Positions 7,673 through 16,006 of a stretch of 32,013 nt of DNA are shown in pieces; the stretch's first letter is position 1; each line of letters opens with the position of its first letter. Under the pieces are notes generated by a model that saw only the letters and a program-made list of their open reading frames with translations, made no database searches and was not told where the DNA came from. Source of the DNA: JAFGPJ01 sp964439135 (GTDB lineage: Bacteria; Planctomycetota; Phycisphaerae; Sedimentisphaerales; Anaerobacaceae). Position numbers and translations under genes: made by a program. The stretch covers positions 1-32,013 of the forward strand of contig CAYTNN010000022.1 of the NCBI GenBank assembly GCA_964439135.1, given 5' to 3'.

Positions 7673-8214
7673 TCTTCCCGCCTAAATCGATTCGGTGCTT
7701 TTGGATAAACAAGATAAGCGACGAGCATTCCGAAACCGAACAATGTAATCGTAAATGGAATGGCCGATAGTGACAATTGTGTCCAGCCGCTGATAAATTG
7801 TCCGGTTATGCAGCCGTGCGCCAATCTGGCGCCGAGAAGCAAGAGAAATCCCCCGCAAAATCCCGCTATCAGGCGGAGCAGCACGGGAGCATCATGGTTC
7901 CGCTTCCACCAGAGAGATACTGTCCGGACCTTCCATGTCCGCAGGTGCAGGGCGGTCAGACAAGCGCCGAGAACGATACCGACATTAAACCACCAGCCGT
8001 AGCCGAACTTTTTGTATTGCTCATCACTGAGAAGCGGATGGTTCTCTGAATATTCGGGAGCGACGCGATCGAGCACCCTGCCGTCGGCAACGACAAACTG
8101 TTTTGAAACACCCATCGGTTTGACCAGGGCGATTGCCAAAACCTGCACGAGTCCCAGTAATATGCCTGCAGCCCACCATGGCAGAGGAGGTGTCCGGCTA
8201 TTGAGTTCTGTCAT
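7669..8214 (-). CDS. YeeE/YedE-family sulfur transport protein, first half
   Basis: 181 residues with four or five membrane helices. The family signature is clear near the C-terminus: GARLAHGCITGQFISGWTQL, with the Cys of the glycine-rich motif kept, followed by a helix ending in AYLVYP. Residues about 40-75 (GRVLDRVAPEYSENHPLLSD) form a periplasmic loop. Family knowledge: YeeE/TsuA-type proteins import thiosulfate or other reduced sulfur compounds through a Cys-lined path; split two-gene versions are common. The next gene overlaps by 4 bp, so this is the first member of a coupled pair. The start ATG at 8214 is followed by TELNSR; GAAGAGC lies upstream. Confidence 0.85.
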   Translation of the reverse strand: MTELNSRTPPLPWWAAGILLGLVQVLAIALVKPMGVSKQFVVADGRVLDRVAPEYSENHPLLSDEQYKKFGYGWWFNVGIVLGACLTALHLRTWKVRTVSLWWKRNHDAPVLLRLIAGFCGGFLLLLGARLAHGCITGQFISGWTQLSLSAIPFTITLFGFGMLVAYLVYPKAPNRFRREE

Positions 8215-8236
8215 TTTCAGCTCTTCTTCACACTTA

Positions 8237-8273
8237 GAGCGTAGTCCTCGGGACTCCTTACGGAGAAACGCTC
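8237..8273. repeat. Multi-hairpin repeat upstream of the YeeE genes
   Basis: GAGCGT (8237-8242) pairs with ACGCTC (8268-8273). Inside are AGTCC-TCG-GGACT and CTCC-TTAC-GGAG hairpins. Part of it (8251-8271) is almost identical to the reverse complement of 1832-1851, so it belongs to a dispersed family. It lies between the small broken frame at 8294-8468 and the YeeE start. Confidence 0.7.
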
Positions 8274-8293
8274 AAGCATTGGCAATTGATTCA

Positions 8294-8468
8294 CTACGCC
8301 CTTGTCTTTAGCGCGGATTTCACGACAACCATGTCTTTCGCGGGAGAAAACTTATCAAGAAACAGCTTTTTAAGCTTCTCATTAATCCTCCGTGAAGTAC
8401 GGCATCGTGAGGATTGTATCGGGCTGACAGAATATGTCAACAAGAAATCTCCTCAAAACCCGGGCCAT
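8294..8468 (-). pseudogene. Small frameshifted coding remnant, unidentified
   Basis: On the minus strand, ATG at 8468 begins MARVLRRFLVDIFCQPDTIL and runs to TED and a stop at 8382-8384. A second frame then reads INEKLKKLFLDKFSPAKDMV and goes on to a stop at 8294-8296. Dropping one base near 8385-8388 joins them as MPYFTE-INEKLKKLF. Both parts look like ordinary protein, which suggests one roughly 57-residue unit with a single-base lesion or a sequencing indel. An alternative TTG start at 8438-8440 with GGAG 8 nt upstream would express the second frame alone (48 residues). The family is not recognised. Confidence 0.35.
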
Positions 8469-8472
8469 CTTA

Positions 8473-8547
8473 GTTTGAGATTTTCTTCTTTTCGATTTGC
8501 GATTTGAAATTCGACAATCGGAATTCGGCAATCGGCAATTTTTTTGA
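8473..8547 (-). repeat. Dispersed GCCGATTGCCGAATTCC repeat, copy 1
   Basis: The reverse complement of this stretch (ATTGCCGATTGCCGAATTCC and on through AAAAGAAGAAAATCTCAAA) matches 15695-15759 over about 65 bp with few differences; a shorter copy is at 26443-26469. It borders the broken frame at 8468 on one side. The remaining bases 8548-8653, up to the next gene, hold a possible weak promoter (TTGCAC, 17 nt, TAATTT) and nothing else. Confidence 0.75.
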
Positions 8548-8653
8548 AGTCTTGCACTAATGCAGGTTATAGGGTAATTTCATGCTATTTAGAATCTCAA
8601 TAGCTCTGTCAAAATCCGGACATCGGGAATGCTAAAAATAAGGAGAATCAATC

Positions 8654-10192
8654 ATGAAGCAAAAGTCGAACCATACGCTATCTCATCAAAAGCAGGAAAT
8701 AAACCGCCGCGAGTTTGTCGCTACGGCATCGGCGGCGGTCGCTGCGTTTTCCATTGTGCCCCGTCGGGTGCTCGGCGGCGCCGGGTACGTTGCACCCAGC
8801 GAGAAAATCAACGTCGGCTACGTCGGAGCGGGAACACAGGGCATCCGGCAGTTGATGGACGCCCTGCCGAAGTCGGAGCTACGAATCGCCGCGGTGTGCG
8901 ACCCGAACAAGGACAGCAACAATTACGTCGCATGGTCGCGCAACGAAATACGGGATAAGGTCCGCGCGTTTTTGAAAAAGCCCAACTGGGGCCAGGGGCA
9001 GCGAGGCTGTCGGTGCGGCAGGGAGGTCGGCAGGGAAATCATCGACAGTTATTACGCCATGAGCACAACTTCAGGAAAAGCGGGGAGATGCTCGACATAT
9101 ATCGACTATCGCGACATGCTGCAAAACGAAAAAGACCTGGATGCGGTTTACATAATGACGCCGGATCATCTTCACGCCACGGTTGCGATTGCCGCCATGA
9201 ATAAGGGCAAGCATGTGATTACGCACAAGACCGTTGCCAACGTGCTTAATGAGGTCAGGCTCGTGACAGATACGGCGCGCAAGACGGGAGTTGCCAGCCA
9301 GATGTTTTGTGCCGCTGATCAAACGGACACGCCCATGCTGGCCGAATGGATTCGGGCCGGAGCGATCGGCCCCGTGCGGGAGGTTCACAACTGGTCGACC
9401 AGGCCGTTCTGGCCGCAGGGGATGACCGAGTATCCGAAGGAAACTCCGCCGGTGCCGGAGGGGCTCGTCTGGGATTTTTGGCTCGGGCCGGCTGCCCATC
9501 GACCTTACCATCCGGCTTACACGAACGCGGTCTTTCGTGGCTGGTATGAATTCGGGGCCGGGGCATTGGGCGACATGGGCAACTACAGCTTTCATCAGAT
9601 ATTCGAGATATTGAAACTGCCGGCGCCGATCAGCGTGGAATCCTCCCGAAGCCAGTACTGGGCGATCGTGGATAATTTATGGCAAAAGCAGGTAAACAAC
9701 ATTTCGTTCCCCCGCGCATCGATGGTACGCTGGGAGTTTCCGGCACGCGAAGGTATGCCGCCGGTCTCGCTGCACTGGTACGATGGCGGGCTGAGGCCCC
9801 CGATGCCCGAGGAGCTTGAAAAAGACGGCAAAGACATGCCGGATGAAGGAATGCTTTTTGTCGGCGATGATGGGAAGATTCTCGCCGGCTTTACAGGCGA
9901 CAATCCGCGCATCATTCCCGAAAGCAGGATGCGGGCCTACAAGAAGCCCCCGGAAACGCTGCCGCGACCGATCAGCGAGCTGGACCAGTGGATTCGGGCC
10001 TGCAAGGGCAGCCAGGCTTCCGACGCCAGCTTCGATAAGATTTATCCGTTTGCCCAGGCGATCTGTATGGGCGGAATCGCGATGCGTGTGAACAAAAAGC
10101 TCATGTGGGACGCCGGCAAAATGCAGTTCACGAATTCGCAGGAGGCAAATCAGTTGATGCACAGAAAATACAGAAAGGGCTGGGAGTTGTAG
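8654..10192 (+). CDS. Tat-exported Gfo/Idh/MocA-family oxidoreductase
   Basis: 512 residues. A twin-arginine signal (INRREFVATASAAVAAFSIV, RR at 18-19) marks export of a folded, cofactor-loaded enzyme. The Rossmann domain begins KINVGYVGAGTQG (about 51-63); YIMTPDHLHATVAIAAMNKG is the usual TP-x-x-xH element. The normal EKP catalytic motif is HKTVA here: the lysine is kept but the flanks differ. The C-terminal substrate domain has GDMGNYSFHQIFE, the GDxGxHxxD-like metal or substrate motif with Asp changed. Long insertions (about 90-125, 245-285) fit the large Planctomycetota paralogues. Family role: NAD(P)-dependent redox steps on sugars or polyols; the substrate here is unknown. AAGGAG precedes the ATG. 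It converges on the methyltransferase gene with a 78-bp gap. Confidence 0.9.
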   Translation: MKQKSNHTLSHQKQEINRREFVATASAAVAAFSIVPRRVLGGAGYVAPSEKINVGYVGAGTQGIRQLMDALPKSELRIAAVCDPNKDSNNYVAWSRNEIRDKVRAFLKKPNWGQGQRGCRCGREVGREIIDSYYAMSTTSGKAGRCSTYIDYRDMLQNEKDLDAVYIMTPDHLHATVAIAAMNKGKHVITHKTVANVLNEVRLVTDTARKTGVASQMFCAADQTDTPMLAEWIRAGAIGPVREVHNWSTRPFWPQGMTEYPKETPPVPEGLVWDFWLGPAAHRPYHPAYTNAVFRGWYEFGAGALGDMGNYSFHQIFEILKLPAPISVESSRSQYWAIVDNLWQKQVNNISFPRASMVRWEFPAREGMPPVSLHWYDGGLRPPMPEELEKDGKDMPDEGMLFVGDDGKILAGFTGDNPRIIPESRMRAYKKPPETLPRPISELDQWIRACKGSQASDASFDKIYPFAQAICMGGIAMRVNKKLMWDAGKMQFTNSQEANQLMHRKYRKGWEL

Positions 10193-10270
10193 CCTTGGTT
10201 TTAACCGGAAAAAACTAACGTCCTGTCATTGTATTGCGGATGGTCGGAATATACTATGGCTATGTCTAAA

Positions 10271-11731
10271 TCATTCGGGCAGATGCGGCAGGATGTTTTG
10301 TCCGTGTCGGCGGGCCTCCTCGGTCATCAGTTTTGTCAGCTCTTTTTTAACTTCTTCCGGCAGGGCCGGCGACTGATAATTTTCCAGCAGTTTTTCTACT
10401 TCACGATGGGCCCTCTGTCCGAGTGTCAGGGCACCTTTTTCTTCCCATCGCGACCTTCGGGCGCGGTCGATGACCGGGCCCGGGAAAAAGTGTTCCGTCT
10501 TTAGATGACGCCGGGTATGTTCGGAGATTAGCAGGTGTTTTTCTTTGAGCAGCTCCCGGAATATTCCCATCGCCGGGAAGTCCTCTTTCGGCTCGATCCC
10601 GGCGATTAATCGATATGTCATGCCGCAGATTTCATTGTCCAGCACGAGCTTCTCAAGAGACAGACAGCTTTCGAAATCGAGCATGCCGGGGCCGGAGATG
10701 TTGTTTATGCCGGACAGCGCAGCTAATACGGCACCGATTCCACTTTCCAGACCCGCCTGGGCGTCCAGCTCTTTGGCGTCGCTCAGAGAGATATACGCCT
10801 GAGTGGGCAGGTTGAGGTGCTTGCCGATTTCATTGTATGCGCAGTCGATCATCATGGTCTCGATAGCACCCATCGGGGTGGTTTCGTGCCGAACGTCGAA
10901 TATGGCCGGCGAGCCGCCGTAGAGGATGGGCGTGCCGGGACTGGCAATCTGGCTGATGACAATGCCGCTGAGAGTTTCGGCCGTATGCTGGATTAGGGTA
11001 CCGGTCAATGTTACGGGGGCTATGAATCCGGACAACGGCATTGCGATAAACTCTACGGGGATGAAGTACTGAGCGCAATCCAGCAGATTTTGCGAAGTGA
11101 CTTCGCACCATTTCAGAGGTGAGGTGGGGCAGCAGGAAAAGATAGTGAGAGGTTTTTCTTTGAGAACTTCCGTTGCGCCTCGAACGGCGAGCTGGAAATC
11201 TTTCATTACTTCGAAGGATTCGATTGTAAAAGCACCGGTAACTACGGGCTTGCTGCCGTACAGCAGGCTTAGATACAGGCGATAGCTGTCGGAAATTTCT
11301 TCGGGCACATCGGTGGATATCAACGCGGTGCTCGTCGAGGCGATATTTTCGAGCTGTTCGGTCACTTTTACGAAGTTGACATAATCGGCGGTGCCGGCCT
11401 TGCGCATTCTCCTTTCCTGAGAATCCAGAATATTCAGGGCGGTAGAACCGGGAGTGAAATAGACATTGTCGCCGGAGAAATCGTGCGTCTGCCTTCCGGC
11501 GACATCGTAAAGGCCAAACGATGCCGGGGCGGCTTTCAGGGCCTTATCAATAATCTCACTGGTGAGAACAGCATGGCTTTTGTCCATGTCAACCGCGCAG
11601 CCGGAGTCCAAAAGCATGGCCAGCACGGTTTTGTTGTGAATTTCGACTCCGAGCGTGCAAAGTATATCGGTCGCCTCGGAGATAATCTGCCGGATAAGTT
11701 CGTCGCTTAGAAATTTGATTGTCGGCCTCAT
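10271..11731 (-). CDS. MttB-family (trimethylamine methyltransferase-like) corrinoid methyltransferase, non-pyrrolysine
   Basis: 486 residues, the usual MttB-superfamily length. Family stretches include ATDILCTLGVEIHNKTVLAM near the N-terminus, VYFTPGSTALNILD, SGFIAPVTLTGTLIQHTAET, GSPAIFDVRHETTPMGAIE and SDAKELDAQAGLESGIGAV. There is no in-frame TAG, so it is not the pyrrolysine-containing trimethylamine enzyme. It belongs with MtgB-like members, which transfer a methyl group from quaternary amines such as glycine betaine to a corrinoid protein. No corrinoid protein, RamA-type activator or transporter is nearby, so the substrate cannot be assigned. The start ATG at 11731 has only a weak AAAGAG site. 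The promoter should lie in 11732-12081. Confidence 0.88.
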   Translation of the reverse strand: MRPTIKFLSDELIRQIISEATDILCTLGVEIHNKTVLAMLLDSGCAVDMDKSHAVLTSEIIDKALKAAPASFGLYDVAGRQTHDFSGDNVYFTPGSTALNILDSQERRMRKAGTADYVNFVKVTEQLENIASTSTALISTDVPEEISDSYRLYLSLLYGSKPVVTGAFTIESFEVMKDFQLAVRGATEVLKEKPLTIFSCCPTSPLKWCEVTSQNLLDCAQYFIPVEFIAMPLSGFIAPVTLTGTLIQHTAETLSGIVISQIASPGTPILYGGSPAIFDVRHETTPMGAIETMMIDCAYNEIGKHLNLPTQAYISLSDAKELDAQAGLESGIGAVLAALSGINNISGPGMLDFESCLSLEKLVLDNEICGMTYRLIAGIEPKEDFPAMGIFRELLKEKHLLISEHTRRHLKTEHFFPGPVIDRARRSRWEEKGALTLGQRAHREVEKLLENYQSPALPEEVKKELTKLMTEEARRHGQNILPHLPE

Positions 11732-11773
11732 GTCAATGCTCTTTCAATAGTTATTTTGTCTTATATTTCCCGT

Positions 11774-11799
11774 CCGCCGCACTTCGGTAAAAGCGGCGG
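11774..11799. repeat. GC-rich hairpin in the 11732-12081 divergent region
   Basis: CCGCCGC (11774-11780) pairs with GCGGCGG (11793-11799) across a 12-nt loop. It lies between the start codons of the divergent methyltransferase and GEVED genes. No T-run follows on either strand. The rest of the 350-bp gap is AT-rich; a TTGACA at 11971-11976 lacks a good -10 at normal spacing, so no promoter is called for the GEVED gene. Confidence 0.5.
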
Positions 11800-12081
11800 G
11801 TTCCTCAAGTTTATTTACATACCAAATCTACGCTAAAACTACAACTGTCGTGAGTCTTTCTTCACGAATTTCAGAGGATCCCTATGAAAAGTTACGACTA
11901 ATATAAATTGTGAATTGCCGTAGCCTGGAAATAACCAAAATAACCATAAGCCTTAAAAATAAATCAAGACTTGACAACGGCAGTTCCATATAAGAACATT
12001 AGCTTGTGAGAAGGCCTACATCTGTGTGAGTACCGCATTAAAGTCAGAGCAAGAGGATCTATACCTCAAAAGGAGCGGATT

Positions 12082-15000
12082 ATGAAAACACTCAAGCTAA
12101 AGGTTTTAATGGTCAGCGTGGTCGCTTTATTATTTTCTCACGGCCCGGAGGCATGGGCTATCGTGGCCGGCTTCAATCAAGACATCCATATGGATATCGA
12201 CATCCCGGACGTAGCAGCCAATGACTTCCACATCGAGGGTCGCATCAAGTCGGGTGTGCCGGGTGGAAGCTTCTCGCAACCGCCGACGTTGATTAGCCAC
12301 ATCGATGGCGGATTCCCCAAGTTTAAACATACCATCCAGCCTGATTCCAGCGACCCGGAACAGAATTCGTTCATTTTCAGAGCTGACTTCTCAGGCGAAA
12401 CCTACACATATTGCGATGTTGTCCATCTGGGCTTGTTTTTTGACGTTACCTGTCATAATATTGTCATTGATTTGGTCGGCTGGTGGACTATCGACGGTAT
12501 GCCTGTCTCGGCCTCTTTTGAAGTCCGTACGGGGCTGCTGAACGGCGGGACGATACCCATCCCCGGCTTTGAGGTGGAGGACCGGCCGCCCGAGAAGGAT
12601 CCCCAGGTAGTCAGGATCCGCAACGATTCCAGCCTTTCTGAAATTGCCACCGGTGGCATCGAAATCGAAATCGTGCAAATGGATCTGGTGGGGATGTCTC
12701 AGGAGGAACTGGAGGTTCATCTCGGCCCTATTCCCAGAGCTTTCGAGCAACTGCGAGCCGATGGCGCGCAGGAGGAACTGCCATGGACGCCGGTAGAGAA
12801 TCAAAAGGGCATCATTAGCACGAAGAACCCTGTTCCACTGTCCCCGGACAGCTTCTTTGATGTGTTCGTTGATGTCGATTCTGGTATGCATCCGTTTCAA
12901 CCTTTCAGGATTCTCCCTGATGATTTCCTGATAACCCGGGCACTTCTTCGCTATACGAACAACGCAGGTCAACCCGACTTCCGCTGGTTCTGGCACGTTC
13001 ATCAGGCCCATCCGCCCCAGGACGGAGCATATGACTTCGGCGATGCGCCCGAGACGACTTACCCGACCCTGTTGGCAAACAACGGCGCCCGGCATGTAAT
13101 TGCCCCGCCAATGGCCCTGGGTTTTGGTGTAGATGCTGAGGTAAACGGCCAGCCCAATGCAACGGCCACGGGCGATGATAACGACGGCAGCGATGATGAG
13201 GACGGCGTCTTTTTCACCACCGCGCTGGTACCGGGCCAGCCGGCGACCGTTGCCGTGACAGCCACTGTCGCCGGTCTTCTGGATGCGTGGATCGACTTCG
13301 ACGGTGACGGCAGTTGGGCCCAGCCCGGGGACCAGATTTTCGCAGCCGTGCCGTTGGAGCCGCTGCCCCCGACGATTAACTCGCTGAACTTTACGGTCCC
13401 GCCTACAGCAGCGCCCAATATCACAACGTACGCTCGCTTTAGGTTCAGCACTGCCGGCGGTCTGTCATTTACCGGCCAGGCACCGGATGGTGAGGTCGAG
13501 GACTATGCAGTTAAGATCGGGGAATTACCGCTTAAACCCCCGATTGAGAATTTGAAATGGTCTCAACCTCCTATTGAAGTTGACCCGAATTTACCGACAC
13601 CCGTTTATTGTGGCTGGGACGAATCTTCGTTCTCCATGATGCCATTTGACGCAACGAAGCACCAATTCCGCAAGATAGTAGCCGACGATTTCCGCTGCCT
13701 CGGCACCATGCCGATAACTTCCGTCCACTGGTGGGGTTCGTATGAAGGTTGGGATTCCTATGACCTGCCGCAGGTCAGGCCGACCTCCTGGCTGATCGGA
13801 TTCTGGAGCAACGTTCCCGCTCTGCCGCAGGCTGATCCTGATTTCAGTCACCCACAGACACTACTCTGGCAATTTGAAGTTTCTGCCAACCGGGTGAGCG
13901 AAGAGCCTGTGGGCATTGACAAATTCCCCGACAAGTTGTCGGATACGTGCTTTCAGTATTTTATCGACCTGGATCCGAGAGAGTATTTCCGGCAGGCCGA
14001 GTATCATGATGTAACCAGGGACAATGTCTTCTGGATCAGTATCGTGGCGGTCTATCCGGACCTGACTTTTCCGAAATTCACCTGGGGATGGAAGACTCGG
14101 CCGTGGCCCTGGATGGACGATGCGGTAACGTTCGACCTGGAAGGTAAGCTTCAGCCCGGCTTATCGGTGCCGCCACAAACTATCACCCCGTTGTCGAATT
14201 CGGCGATCTGCGGCGAGCCGGAAGGATACGACATGGCTTTCGAGCTGGACACCGATCCGAATTACATCAAGTGGCAGCAGCCGTTTGCCGGCAACCGGCA
14301 CTGGCCACACTACGAGGATGAAGAATCGATGGCGACCGGGGCCGCCGGAACCGACGCCGGGACCAAGGGGATTCAGCAGCCCGACCTGAGCAGCAGAGGT
14401 TTGGACATTGACGCTACGGCGGACTTCCCGCCAACCTGGCCACCGGTAACCGTGGCGGACGATTTTGTATGTACGACAACCGGCCCGCTGACGGATATCA
14501 CCGTTTGGAGTTCGTTCTTTGAAGATCAGCCGCCCGGCAACGGTGTGGACTCGATGAGATTCACCCTGAGTATTTTCAGGAGCCTCTCTACGTACCCCAT
14601 TAATACCGGCTCGAGCACGCCCGGAGAGTTGCTCTGGACGCGCGAGTTCCGGACCGGTGAGTATGATTCCAGTATATTTGCCGAGAACTTGAGGGAAGGC
14701 TGGTACGCGCCCGCCCTCGAGCCTCCGAACTATCAGTCTTTTGGCGATTCGATCTGTAGAAAGTACGACTTTTCCATCGATGCGAACGATGCGTTCATCC
14801 AGCAGGGCACGCCGGACAATCCGGTCGTGTACTGGCTGGCCGTTCAGGCCTTTATAGTACACCCGCCCGGATCCATAGCGACACGGTTCGGCTGGAAAAC
14901 TTCGCCGGACCACTGGAACGATGGTGCCGTCTGGGCCTGGGGCGAGGATCTGCCTTCTGGTTTTGACACTGACGTGTGGAACAGGGTGAGATATCCGAGT

Positions 15001-15657
15001 GGTCATACATTAGGAGGCGACCACATCGATCTGGCGTTCGCAGTCTCGTCGCAAAGCGAGCAGCAGCAAGGGCTTGACATTCGACGCCTCGTTGCCGACG
15101 ATTGGCGCTGTGATACAGAAACACCGGTAGAGGCTGCGGCATGGTGGGGCTCCTACATAAGGTATGGATACCAGGCGTGTGAGTGTCCAAATGAACCTCC
15201 GCCGATAAAGCCCGACTACTTCTTGTTATCGATCTGGACGGATGCCCCGGCAACGTCGAACAATCCATTTAGCCATCCGCGAGAGAAGATTTGGGAATGT
15301 CAGGTCTTTGATTATGACGAAGTGCTGGTCGGCTATGATAAGCATCCTCATGGTTCCGATGATCCGGCAAAGGTGGGGTACGAGCCGGTATTCCGTTACT
15401 CGGTGCGGCTGCCCGAAGACAAATGGTTCTACCAGGAGACTGTCGATGAGATATATTGGTTTAGCGTAATGGCGGTTTACACAGACGCTGAGGTTACCAA
15501 GTATCCGTGGGGCTGGACGAACCACGAGCATGTGTTCCAGGATGATGCCGTCGCAGGACACGTAGATCCCAGTGGCGTTTGGCAATGGGAAGACCTGCAT
15601 GACCAGACCGGTAAAACCGAGGATATGTCATTTATACTGTTTACCGAACCGCGATGA
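12082..15657 (+). CDS. Large secreted GEVED-domain protein with three ADDF/WWGSY-type repeats
   Basis: 1191 residues. A Sec signal peptide ends at AWA (24-26). Residues about 30-310 form an unassigned beta-rich region. Residues about 317-478 are a GEVED domain: YDFGDAPETTYPTL at its start, DDEDGVFF, WIDFDGDGSW, and GEVEDYAVKIGE at its end. Three related modules follow, about 490-705, 730-955 and 990-1160. Each has a VADD(F/W)xC motif, a (W)WGSY or equivalent aromatic patch, and a closing GWK/GWT-DDAV segment; this layout matches the DUF7901-type modules of Planctomycetota (name from memory). Aspartate-rich loops (DNDGSDDEDG) suggest Ca2+ binding. No membrane anchor is seen at the C-terminus. 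AAGGAG lies 6 nt before the ATG. A surface or extracellular structural or adhesive role is inferred. Confidence 0.85.
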   Translation: MKTLKLKVLMVSVVALLFSHGPEAWAIVAGFNQDIHMDIDIPDVAANDFHIEGRIKSGVPGGSFSQPPTLISHIDGGFPKFKHTIQPDSSDPEQNSFIFRADFSGETYTYCDVVHLGLFFDVTCHNIVIDLVGWWTIDGMPVSASFEVRTGLLNGGTIPIPGFEVEDRPPEKDPQVVRIRNDSSLSEIATGGIEIEIVQMDLVGMSQEELEVHLGPIPRAFEQLRADGAQEELPWTPVENQKGIISTKNPVPLSPDSFFDVFVDVDSGMHPFQPFRILPDDFLITRALLRYTNNAGQPDFRWFWHVHQAHPPQDGAYDFGDAPETTYPTLLANNGARHVIAPPMALGFGVDAEVNGQPNATATGDDNDGSDDEDGVFFTTALVPGQPATVAVTATVAGLLDAWIDFDGDGSWAQPGDQIFAAVPLEPLPPTINSLNFTVPPTAAPNITTYARFRFSTAGGLSFTGQAPDGEVEDYAVKIGELPLKPPIENLKWSQPPIEVDPNLPTPVYCGWDESSFSMMPFDATKHQFRKIVADDFRCLGTMPITSVHWWGSYEGWDSYDLPQVRPTSWLIGFWSNVPALPQADPDFSHPQTLLWQFEVSANRVSEEPVGIDKFPDKLSDTCFQYFIDLDPREYFRQAEYHDVTRDNVFWISIVAVYPDLTFPKFTWGWKTRPWPWMDDAVTFDLEGKLQPGLSVPPQTITPLSNSAICGEPEGYDMAFELDTDPNYIKWQQPFAGNRHWPHYEDEESMATGAAGTDAGTKGIQQPDLSSRGLDIDATADFPPTWPPVTVADDFVCTTTGPLTDITVWSSFFEDQPPGNGVDSMRFTLSIFRSLSTYPINTGSSTPGELLWTREFRTGEYDSSIFAENLREGWYAPALEPPNYQSFGDSICRKYDFSIDANDAFIQQGTPDNPVVYWLAVQAFIVHPPGSIATRFGWKTSPDHWNDGAVWAWGEDLPSGFDTDVWNRVRYPSGHTLGGDHIDLAFAVSSQSEQQQGLDIRRLVADDWRCDTETPVEAAAWWGSYIRYGYQACECPNEPPPIKPDYFLLSIWTDAPATSNNPFSHPREKIWECQVFDYDEVLVGYDKHPHGSDDPAKVGYEPVFRYSVRLPEDKWFYQETVDEIYWFSVMAVYTDAEVTKYPWGWTNHEHVFQDDAVAGHVDPSGVWQWEDLHDQTGKTEDMSFILFTEPR

Positions 15658-15694
15658 CTCTACATTACTGAGCTTTGCTTTTGAGTAATAAACC

Positions 15695-15759
15695 AAAAAA
15701 ATTGCCGATCGCCGAATTCCGATTGTCGATTTTCAAATAGAAAAGAAGAAAATCTCAAA
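15695..15759 (+). repeat. Dispersed GCCGATCGCCGAATTCC repeat, copy 2
   Basis: A 65-bp stretch matching the reverse complement of 8473-8547. It begins about 35 bp past the stop of the GEVED gene. An AT-rich inverted repeat (ATTACT...AGTAAT, 15664-15689) lies between. The rest of the gap up to 16006 holds a possible promoter and the ribosome-binding site of the next gene. Confidence 0.75.
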
Positions 15760-15879
15760 TTGAAATGGAAGTAACGTAAAAAGTGTTACAAAAAACACAT
15801 TCCGAATTTCTTTTTTTTAGGAACTTACGGAAAAACTGCACGCATATTGCCCATTATTGTAATAAGGAATACTTTTTCC

Positions 15880-15911
15880 TTGATGAGAGACAAGAATGTT
15901 TGTATTATAAT
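15880..15911 (+). promoter_or_regulatory. Possible promoter of the PurF-like gene
   Basis: A perfect TATAAT is at 15906-15911, 95 bp before the start codon. The best upstream box is TTGATG at 15880-15885 with a 20-nt spacer, longer than normal, so only the -10 box is convincing. Confidence 0.3.
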
Positions 15912-16006
15912 ATTGAATCTCATGCTTTGGAAAGTTGAGATATCGGGCAGTTCAATAAAACGCTCAACAAGGAGTGAAGTCAAATCCATCATAAAGGAGT
16001 TGGAAA

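Noticed and set aside
11971..11999. TTGACA upstream of the GEVED gene as a promoter
   Set aside because: No acceptable -10 box at 16-18 nt spacing; at best 3 of 6 bases match.
12391..13095. 234-codon minus-strand frame
   Set aside because: Shadow of the GEVED gene with no domain features or start signals.
14161..15006. 281-codon minus-strand frame
   Set aside because: Arg/Pro-rich shadow of the GEVED protein; the plus-strand frame carries repeated modules.
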